Source: Batillaria attramentaria
Lineage: Eukaryota; Mollusca; Gastropoda; Batillariidae
Direction of reading: 5' to 3'
Length of the DNA: 64,000 bases
Assembly: GCA_018292915.2 (NCBI GenBank)
Contig: JACVVK020000228.1
Coordinates: forward strand, 382,501 to 446,500
Below the pieces are notes generated by a model, which was not told the origin of the DNA, searched no databases, and saw only the letters and a list, made by a program, of their open reading frames with translations. A program made the position numbers and the translations under genes. Shown here in pieces: positions 55,855-64,000 of this stretch (position 1 is the first letter of the stretch; every line of letters starts with the position of its first letter).

Positions 55855-56207
55855 CACTTAAGTCCACGTTTCATTAGCTCTCTAGATCTTCCAGATTTTA
55901 TGTCAAAATTAATTCAGTCACGGAAGTCACAAAAGCAACAAGGAAATCACAAGATATGTAGAAGTATCATCTGTCAGACGAGCAGCGTGAGACTGACGTC
56001 AAATGTTTGGTTCACAGACAAAATCTGCAAGTATCGTCACTGCTTCCGACATTTCATCAGCCCTCTAGATCTTCCAGATTTCATGTGAAAAATAATTCAG
56101 TCGGAGAAGTCACAAAGCCAACAGGGAAATCACAAGACATGAACAAGCATCCTCAGACCATCTCAGTGCTAGAGGCTGACGTCAAAAGTTTACTTCGCGG
56201 AATTGAC

Positions 56208-56250
<43 letters not shown>

Positions 56251-56300
56251 GACGACCTGCCTGAGGCTGACGTCAAATGTTTAGTTCACGGAACTTACGT
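55855..56300. repeat. Tandem repeat of about 190 bp, two and a part copies
   Basis: CTCTAGATCTTCCAGATTT occurs at 55880 and 56062, and GCTGACGTCAAAWGTTTR three times. (CT)n at 56213-56247 and 56301-56320 splits the last copy. Confidence 0.7.
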
Positions 56301-56320
56301 CTCTCTCTCTCTCTCTCTCT

Positions 56321-56500
56321 GGGGAGCCAGGGTGGCCGAATGGTAGAGCGTTGGACTTTCAATGCTTGGGCCGAGAGTTCGAATCCCGGCCGCTGGGGCC
56401 AAATATTTGTGCTGGCCTTTTTCTCGTTGCCCCGTCTTTGATATCACCCTTATGTGGGGGGAAAAGGACGTTAAACTCCTAAACACCCACCCACCCACCC
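56321..56500 (+). mobile_element. tRNA-derived SINE, family I, near complete
   Basis: Head GAGCCAGGGTGGCCGAATGG, B box GAGTTCGAATCCC, end GGAAAAGGACGTTAAACTCC and a CACCCACCCACC tail before (CT)n. Confidence 0.85.
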
Positions 56501-56790
56501 TCTCTCTCTGCCTCTCTCTCTCTCTCCCTTCTTCCCCCACTCGGCCCCACCCCCAGTCACGTGGCTAATCGGTCGAGGTCGTAGAGGATCTAGTGTCATT
56601 GGTAGAACTTGGAGAGGGGAGAACCGGCAACAATAACAACAAAACAGACAAAATAAAATGAAGTTTGGAGAAACAACTTTGTAGGACGGGGCCGTTCCTC
56701 CTTGTTGTTCTTTGTGTTTGTAACGATTTATGCTGACAGACAGGTAGCAATAAATGCGTATAGAGATATAGAGAAGGAAAAAGGTTACGT

Positions 56791-56840
<50 letters not shown>

Positions 56841-57215
56841 AAATCATTGATAGAATTAGAGGCTACCAAAAATATTATTTAAAGTAATTTATCACACCGA
56901 CTACAGTATGTGTATGACATATCTGACAAATAAATGTGCACTTAATTTAGGGGTGATTGCTTTATTTATTTATTTTTTTTTTTTTTCGTTTTTACCTGCT
57001 GTAATCCGTGTTTATATGATTTATGAATGTGTTTTAGCTTTAGCGGGAGGACAATATTATATTATAGACGGCAGCACACACAAAATTTTCATAAATGGCC
57101 ACAAAAATTTTGTTGATCTCAGTATTTCCGGCTGTTTTAGTACCTTGATGAAAGGTTATACATAACTGTTAAAGATACTACTAATAATACAACATTTCTA
57201 TCCGCTTAATTTAGG

Positions 57216-57290
<75 letters not shown>

Positions 57291-57375
57291 GGTTTTTTTG
57301 CATGTTTGAACTCTTGCTCGCACTACCTCGCTGGTAGTCACGTCCTCGCACTCTTTGGACGGACCCGTTATGTTG
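56501..57375. other. Unit flank with (GT)n and (CA)n
   Basis: (GT)n 56797-56836, then AATATTATTTAAAGTAATTT as in other units; (CA)n 57218-57288. No gene seen. Confidence 0.6.
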
Positions 57376-57585
57376 AGCGGGTTTGTTCCTGTAAATTGTT
57401 TCTACATAGTGAGCGAAAAGGCGACAACACCCAACTGATGCAGCAAGATTTCCGCCTCTTCTGTCAGCTGGATGAAGCAGGCGATGAGTCGAATGGGCAA
57501 GTCCAGTATTGCCAGTTCATACAGGAAGAGTGAATGTGGTACTTGTGGATCTACAGGCCACATTATTATGTATTTATTCAAATGC
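57376..57585 (+). repeat. Recurrent block, copy 8 (diverged type)
   Basis: Same type as copy 7. One frame reads QQDFRLFCQLDEAGDESNG and QVQYCQFIQEE, faintly EF-hand-like, but other copies do not keep it. Confidence 0.6.
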
Positions 57586-57888
57586 GGCAGTTTACGGAAT
57601 ATGTTGACACGTATTCTTAAAATAGAATTCCCTTGCTTTCTTTGAATTTTGAAGTTGCTTAAAGTAGAGATCACCGCTGTTTATGGAAATAGTTGAAAAG
57701 AAGCATGGTTTATGTCACAGGCGTGGTTTAACTGAAGAGATCTTTTGAAACATGCCCTGCATGTTTGTAGACCTAAATACGGAAGTGCACAGAAATACTT
57801 AAGCCCCCGACACACGCTGACGGCCCGCGGAGCCTTAATCGCACGTTGGTCGAACGGCTTTTCTGTTCAGACGCTACTACTCTGTGTG

Positions 57889-57952
<64 letters not shown>

Positions 57953-59150
57953 TTGCATATTTGTTGCTATGAGTGCGGGAGTATGCGCATTGAGTCACTT
58001 CGTCAGAATTCGTGATGTATAATTACGATGATTATTATAATAATAATTATTATTGTTATAACTATTATTATCAGCTGTTGCGCCATACGACTTGGTTGAA
58101 TACTGACGAGTAACTGCTCCATGACGCAGATCCGTCCCTGCGCTTACACGCACACACATGATTGATAGTCTATACTCGATACTACTAGTAAAGGGACGTC
58201 AACTGTGCGCGTTGCTCGTCATTCGTCAAAACACACATAAAGATACTTAGTCTTTATTCTGACAGGCATCCTGATATTCTTATGGGAAATAACCCTCTGC
58301 TGCGGCCTTCTAGACTCCAGAGTGCAGTCCCTTTTCGGCGGGGCGTGAAAATGTGACTGCTTACACCCAGCGCCATTTTCAAAAATGGCGAATTTTTTTT
58401 AGAAAAGCGAAGACTTGTGTGTCATATGAATCGATTTGAAACGAAGTCTTGAATATCCGACCACTTTTGGTTTGGGCAAAATCTTTGCCAGCGGACAATT
58501 ATTGTTGCGCTTTGATGGCACTGTTTACGTGGTACACTGATCCAACAGGATGTGAGTAAACGGCAAGGGGGTTGCACTCTGACAGGCCAAGGTGTTGCAC
58601 TCTGCAGGCAAGTATTATTGCACGGTGCAGACGATCACGTACCTGCCTTGTGGTGGAATAAGAGACGATTACAAAAGCATACACACCCGTACTCTAGGAC
58701 TGAATGTAATAATAGATCTGTCCATTCAGACAGAGACATGTTATGTATGTCTCTGATTCAGAAACACGCCTACTTTCACTCTTAACACAGCCTGCCATCA
58801 TTTGCGCCATTGAGGATCCCTCTGGGTTCAAAGCTGGTCAAGGATGACATAGTGCGCGACCTTGTGTTTGAGAGCACCGAGACAATTTAGCCCCGTCACG
58901 TTAGCGCAGTGAGCGCCATTTCCCCACTGTGCACAGAGGTACTTTCCACTGAAAGACTCTGTGCCCCAGAGGGTGGCGGCCTTCAGTCGTTATTGTCTCC
59001 CCTGAACCAATCGTCGCCCTTACTTTCCGGAGCGAAGAATGGCGTTTTGATGTTACGCCGAAAAAAGTACAATTCTCGTTACGGAGAGCGAGTACAGGAG
59101 GTGGGGGTAGGGGTTGGGGAGGGGGGGGGGTATAGAAAGGGAACTGATAT
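57586..59150. other. No gene seen
   Basis: (GT)n 57882-57950; ATT-rich 58025-58070; the receptor 3'-flank motif TTGTCTCCCCTGAACCAATC at 58992; G-run at 59114-59130. Confidence 0.5.
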
Positions 59151-59154
59151 ATTC

Positions 59155-59280
59155 AGAAGTCGTAATTTTTTCCCGGTTCAATAACGCGATGAACCTTACT
59201 CGGGCTTTTTGCACCCACGAAAAGAAATCTTTAAAATTTTCTCTGAATTGTGTTCCCGTGAAATAGTGCAGCTGTGAAGG
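59155..59280 (-). pseudogene. Receptor remnant: helix 8 and tail
   Basis: The minus strand reads LHYFTGTQFRENFKDFF, matching YLYCLTGTKFRExFKxLF of intact copies. A stop in place of a degraded acidic tail (NYDF in another frame) follows. TM1-TM7 are gone. Confidence 0.7.
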
Positions 59281-59390
59281 AGAGAGAGAGAGAAATATTT
59301 GTGCTGGCCTTTTTTTCGTTGCCCCGTCTTTGATATCACCCTTACGTGGTTGAAAAGGACGTTAAACTCCCAAACACCCACCCAACCTGT
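59281..59390 (+). mobile_element. SINE family I, 3' half
   Basis: Starts within the AAATATTTGTGCTGGCC body after a short (GA)n and ends GGACGTTAAACTCCCAAACA. Confidence 0.8.
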
Positions 59391-59479
59391 AAATCCTGTC
59401 TGCTGATGTGTCAAACACAAGAACAAGCAACTGATTAACCAGTTTTAATGGTTTCTTTAAGATAAAGTGTACGTATTCT

Positions 59480-59519
<40 letters not shown>

Positions 59520-59720
59520 ATGTTGGAAACATGTATGACGGATTGTTTGTTCTGTTACAAATGTCAGGCTTGGCTTGACAAATGGCCTGTCTTACAGTGT
59601 ATCCCAAGGTAGGACTATGGAATCAACAATTTTTAGTTCTGCATGCCGTGTAAGCAGGGCGCGGCATCATAACGATGGAAATATTACGTTAGCATAAATT
59701 TATTACTTTGATAAGTACAG
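59391..59720. other. No gene seen
   Basis: (GT)n at 59482-59516; the rest unassigned. Confidence 0.4.
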
Positions 59721-60060
59721 GGCGGTCGTTGATCTAGTGGTTAAGATACTTCTTCACCAACGCCAGAGGTCAGATTCGAGTCCCACGCGGGGCAAAGAAT
59801 ATTTCCCCTCTCGTATTTGACATCGTTTATTCCGGCCGACCGTCGTGAGTTTTCTCAGGGCACTCCGGCTTCTTCCCGCTCTGCTTGGGAAATGTTCAGC
59901 CCGGACAAAAAAGTGGAAAATAAATGCAATTCTAAATTCGGAAACTTAGATTGCTGAGCTGACCTTTCACACCACGTGATTGTGTGTGGTTCAACTCGTG
60001 GCGCTTTGAGCCAGTTGAAGAAAATGGGTAAAGCGCCTACACAATGTTCAGTTATTACAT
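59721..60060 (+). mobile_element. tRNA-derived SINE, family II
   Basis: Head GGCGGTCGTTGATCTAGTGG (A box), B-box-like AGATTCGAGTCCC, body with GCACTCCGGCTTCTTCC and GGCGCTTTGAGCC, end GCGCCTACACAATGTTCAGT. Confidence 0.8.
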
Positions 60061-60392
60061 AAGCCTATATTTCTTAATCACAGCATGTTTCTAACTGCTT
60101 TGTCTGTTGATTTGGGGATACTCAGTGGAAGAAGTGTTTTGTCCTTACGTCTGGTGAAGAACGGAGCTTCGAGGTTACGCTCAACGGGATGCACTCTGCA
60201 TCCACTCAGTTTGAATGCTTTGGCAAAGACTACGCGAAGCGTGCTGTAGAGATGCCATCTCTGTCATTTTGGTCCAGACGACCTGCTTTATCATGAAGAC
60301 CTCCTGTGCTGTTTGACGGAAATGACTGTGTCAGTGTTTGACACTATGAATCCCATCCCCCCTACGGCTTTTTGTTGTTGTTGTTATTGTTT

Positions 60393-60488
<96 letters not shown>

Positions 60489-61035
60489 AGAACAGAAAAT
60501 TTAACTCACACTAAATATTGAGTATCGTAATTCTCAACCGAGCGATCAAGCGATGCACACTGCACTAACTCTTGAAAGAAAAGACAACAACAAATGCAGA
60601 TTTACAGCATAGTTTACTGAAAACCTTTCCATTAGGAGTGTATACAGATGAAGAAAGTTACACCAGTTACACATCAATTGAAAGATACTGAAGTGTTCTT
60701 ACATTACACACCGGAAGAGGAAGGAAGCAATCAATTCTACAAAATTAATTCATTTTTGACAACTTTTGCCATGCCGAAAGAGCAGTAGATCTTCTTTTTC
60801 CACAATTACTGCGAAGAGTGTATTTGTTTACAATCGCCTCTGATCAAAAAAAGGATGAGGTGTTTACCCCCCCCCCTCCCCCAACCTCTACAAAACAAAT
60901 CCCAAACTCACAATTTGGCTCGTACGTCTTTTACATGGTCATGAGCTGTGCAGGAAATTAATGGTATGTTTACTGATAACAGCGACAATTATACTAAGAA
61001 ATAAAGCTGTGCATTGATTCTTAAAAGTCGAAAAA
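60061..61035. other. No gene seen
   Basis: (CA)n/(TA)n at 60395-60486; C-run at 60868-60880. Confidence 0.5.
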
Positions 61036-61862
61036 CACAGTCGAACACGCTTAAGTCGAACTCGCAGGTGAAATTGATTTCTGTTCGACTTATCTGGTTT
61101 GACTTATCCGTGGACGACGCATAAGGTCGAATTTTGAAAAGGGCATTATGTACTGCTGAAGCTGTTATTGGAGTTGTAGAGCGAATGCCTGCAGTTTGTT
61201 GTTTGTTAGGGTTTTTATGCCCCAATTTTTGTTTGGTTGTTTATTATGTTTTTGTTTCTTTGGTTTTTTTTTTATTATTTCATTTCACGATTTCCTCTCT
61301 AAGACATATTAGTAATGCACGGAATGTGCAATTTCTTGGATTTTGTTTGAGAACTTTTGAAATAGCTTGGAACCACGGATGTGTCCGATTTCTTACTATT
61401 AAAAAAATAATCGTGGAAATAGTGTTTAGAAGTCTAACTCAAAACAGTCTTTACTCTCGGACTAAAGACTCATAACCTTTCCATTGTTTTATGAGATAAA
61501 ATACACTCTCACACACAAAAGACATAAAATGCCTTCAACCATGGTTAAATCTGGACATGTGTGGAAAATCAATTAGCTGTCATAACTAATATCTGTGTCC
61601 GAGAAGTCAGTTGGGTTTTTTTTTTTCATCCAAAATCGTATTTGAACTCGGGGTGGGGGGGGGGGGGTGGGGGGTGGGGGGGGGGATCTTAACTCAGAAA
61701 AGAAGGTAAAGTTAAGTGAAACGTTACATCAGACGTGTCCTTTTCGTGAACCTTCATTGGTAGCTCAGCAACTAGCGAAACTCGTGCCTTCCGTGTCTTT
61801 CCATTTGGGGGGTGGGGGGGGGGGGGGCGTCTGAAGTTCGACCTAAGCGTGTTTGAGATAAG
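61036..61862. mobile_element. Possible pogo-like non-autonomous element
   Basis: CAGTCGAACACGCTTAAGTC at 61036 and the inverted GACCTAAGCGTGTTTGAG at about 61845 share ACACGCTTARGTCGAAC. The interior has G-runs and no transposase. TTCGACTTATC motifs also occur at 16.23 and 42.58 kb. Ends and target site not settled. Confidence 0.4.
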
Positions 61863-62035
61863 CGTATCCATTGTATTTTCCTCGAGAACCTGCTGTTGCG
61901 CGCGCAGCACTCTCCGTGTGATGCCTGCATGCTTGTTAATTCCCAGGTTGATCAGCAACATTCTGGAAAAATGCAGTAATACACACAGTACTATCATACT
62001 TTGTATTAACATAATTATCATAAGTAATCTTTTAA

Positions 62036-62076
<41 letters not shown>

Positions 62077-62279
62077 CAGACGTGATGCTGGCATTTCTTG
62101 GGGGGGGTGTCGCCACTTTTTGGAAGTTCTCTATTCGAAGACGGGAAAAGCGGGAGTTTCACTGATGTAGTGAGCTTTGTTTTTCCCAATGACTCTCACT
62201 CAATAGCATAGTAGAGTGATATGAGAGAACACCACATAGGTCTCAATGGAGCACATGCACAAACGCGGCTCGTGCAAGT

Positions 62280-62333
<54 letters not shown>

Positions 62334-62401
62334 GCGCGCGCGCGCGCGTGTGTATGTCTGTGTGTGCGCGCGCGCAGAAGACATAACACATAGTGAAAAA
62401 A
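61863..62401. other. Simple-repeat-rich, no gene
   Basis: (CA)n 62038-62071; (GT)n then (GC)n at 62281-62375. Confidence 0.6.
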
Positions 62402-63886
62402 TGACGTGTCACAATATGACGCGAAAAGGGACTAAAGAATAATTTACGTCACGACATGACGTAGTTCGACTTCGTACGGAAATGGGGACGAAGGAGCTTT
62501 GCCAGTCGCTTGACGTGGAATTGTTGATCTTTTGCTGCGTTTTATCAACAAGCGGTCGTGTTTGTGACAAGCGTAAGCCTAGTTCCAGTTCTCTACTAAC
62601 TCAGAGGCTTCGAAACGGACAAGCTGACTTCTCAAAGCCTATGGACAAAGCGAGGTAAAGCACCTCAGTCAGTGATGTCACGTGAAGCATTTGGATTGCC
62701 GATGTCAGCTTTCAAATCAAAGAAATGCAGGTAGGGACGTGGTATAAATAATTTTCCCAATTCGGTGCCCCACTCGGTTCCACACTCGTTTGTTGATTTT
62801 GACCGTAAAACTGCTCGTTAAAACTCGTGTAGTGTATTTTCCGTAATCGGGGGCACCTCATTGTGAAATCACCACATGTGGTATAAACATTGTACCCATG
62901 ACAACCACGCGTGAATTTTATGGCCATACCTAAAGGCCATGTCACACGAGAGGGCAAAAACACTTGAAAACATTGTTTTCATATGTTTCGCTGCGAAACA
63001 GTGAGTTTTATCGTGTGACATACTTCACAACAATGTTTTCAAAACACTGTTTCGATCGTGTTTTCCGTTTTAGAGCCTGCCCTAAAAACCGAAAACATGT
63101 TTTGTGTTTCATCCAATGAAAGCCGCCGTGCGGAGTGTCAAGTGACACCTTCCCGTATCCGCTCAGTCAACATGTATGTTTAAGGAAAAGAGACATCGAC
63201 TTTACCCAGAAACCCCATCCAGAGGTATTTCATGAAGTTCTACATACAAGAAAAGGGTGTCTAGTAAGGTAGGAATGTCTTGACCGTAGCAGGGAAACTT
63301 GTTTTCAGTGTGACATCGCCTTAAAGAGTGAACAGGTATTACCCCTAGCAGTGTTCCAGCAGTGTGTTCTGCTGAAAGGATTTGCGTCACAATATGACGC
63401 GAAAAGCGACTAAAGAATAATTTACGTCACGACATGACGTAGTTCGACTTCGTACGGAAATGGGGACGAAGGAGCTTTGCCAGTCGCTTGACGTGGAATT
63501 GTTGATCTTTTGCTGCGTGTTTTCAACAAGCGGTCGTGTTTGTGACAAGCGTAAGCCTAGTTCCAGTTCTCTACTAAGACGGAGGCTTCGAAACGGAAAA
63601 GCTGACTTCTCAAAGCCTATGGACAAAGCGAGGTAAAGCACCTCAGTCAGTGATGTCGCGTGAAGCATTTGGATTGCCGATGTCAGCTTTCAAATCAAAG
63701 ACTTGAAATGCAGGTAGGGACGTGGTATAAATAATTTTCCCAATTGGGTGCCCCCGATTACGTAAAATACACCACATTCGTTTGTTGATTTCGACCGAAA
63801 AACTGCTCGTTAAAACTCGCAGTTTTACGGTCGAAATCAGCAAACTCGTGTGGTGTATTTTCCGTAATCGGGGGCACCTCATTGTG
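62402..63886. repeat. 480-bp direct repeats around a MITE
   Basis: 62402-62873 and 63384-63886 are near-identical direct copies. The spacer holds an element at about 62932-63321 with ends AAGGCCATGTCACAC and GTGTGACATCGCCTT. Copy 2 contains a foldback at 63749-63875 (GTGCCCCCGATTACG ends); copy 1 keeps only half of it. No gene seen. Confidence 0.7.
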
Positions 63887-64000
63887 AAAACTATATATAT
63901 AAATAGAAACAAACGTGTCGCTAAAGCCGAAAACATGCGCTCAATCAGGTCAGTTTGAAAGTAGGTGAAGTAAGTAAAGCTGAGAGCGCTACCTACCATA

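Noticed and set aside
57405..57530. EF-hand in the diverged block (LFCQLDEAGDESNG)
   Set aside because: Loop length and calcium-ligand positions do not fit, and the sister copy at 52.53 kb has a stop.
7616..60060. tRNA genes at the A-box/B-box sequences
   Set aside because: Each tRNA-like head runs into a conserved 100-350 bp body with a repeated tail, and the copies are degenerate, so they are SINEs.
61134..61475. 113-codon open frame inside the pogo-like element
   Set aside because: Low complexity, no transposase motif.

Overview
The window looks like nuclear DNA from an invertebrate animal, most likely a lophotrochozoan and probably a gastropod mollusc (inference). It has very low gene density, abundant (CA)n, (GA)n and homopolymer tracts, several tRNA-derived SINE families, LINE and Ty3/gypsy fragments, and eukaryotic promoter and splice signals. 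No bacterial features are present.

The only clear host genes are a tandem array of class A (rhodopsin-type) G-protein-coupled receptors, all on the minus strand, each with its coding sequence in one exon. Six are intact: R1 (43-1182), R3 (13758-14882), R4 (22007-23158), R5 (29610-30755), R6 (39222-40373) and R7 (48689-49831). One is disrupted (R2, 5982-7324). Five are small remnants, near 11.8-12.05, 16.27-16.40, 40.86-41.04, 42.63-42.76 and 59.16-59.28 kb. R1-R3 form one clade and R4-R6 another; R7 stands apart. All intact copies share Gln-Arg-Ala where most class A receptors have (D/E)RY, Asn-Phe-x-x-Tyr where most have NPxxY, and a C-terminal acidic tail ending in Phe. They resemble molluscan FMRFamide-receptor-like / GPR139-like peptide or chemosensory receptors, but the ligand cannot be read from sequence.

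Each receptor sits in a repeated unit several kb long. Left to right on the plus strand: a 3' flank with a purine tract touching the stop codon; the coding exon; a short 5' UTR with a good splice acceptor; an intron; and, for R2, R4, R5 and R7, a near-identical TATA box, a very short non-coding first exon and a GTGAGT splice donor, with a (CA)n tract just upstream. Further right come a shared AT-rich flank, a (GA)n-linked block of about 280 bp that recurs eight times, and then the 3' flank of the next receptor. R4 and R5 are a recent duplicate pair, with units at about 21.74-27.51 and 29.46-36.77 kb. Their proteins are identical over about 280 residues and differ only in TM6-ECL3-TM7 and the tail.

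The spaces between receptors are filled by transposable elements: a solo LTR with a target duplication (34959-36128) and a diverged relative (about 3760-4952); a gypsy-type fragment with integrase before reverse transcriptase (47227-48560); LINE fragments at 13.0-13.7, 38.2-38.9 and 53.8-54.6 kb; three tRNA-SINE families; and several terminal-inverted-repeat elements, including a perfect 92-bp palindrome at 10603-10694. The array shows birth-and-death evolution: duplication, local sequence exchange, promoter deletion and decay, shaped by repeats. The last 5 kb (59.3-64 kb) holds repeats only.
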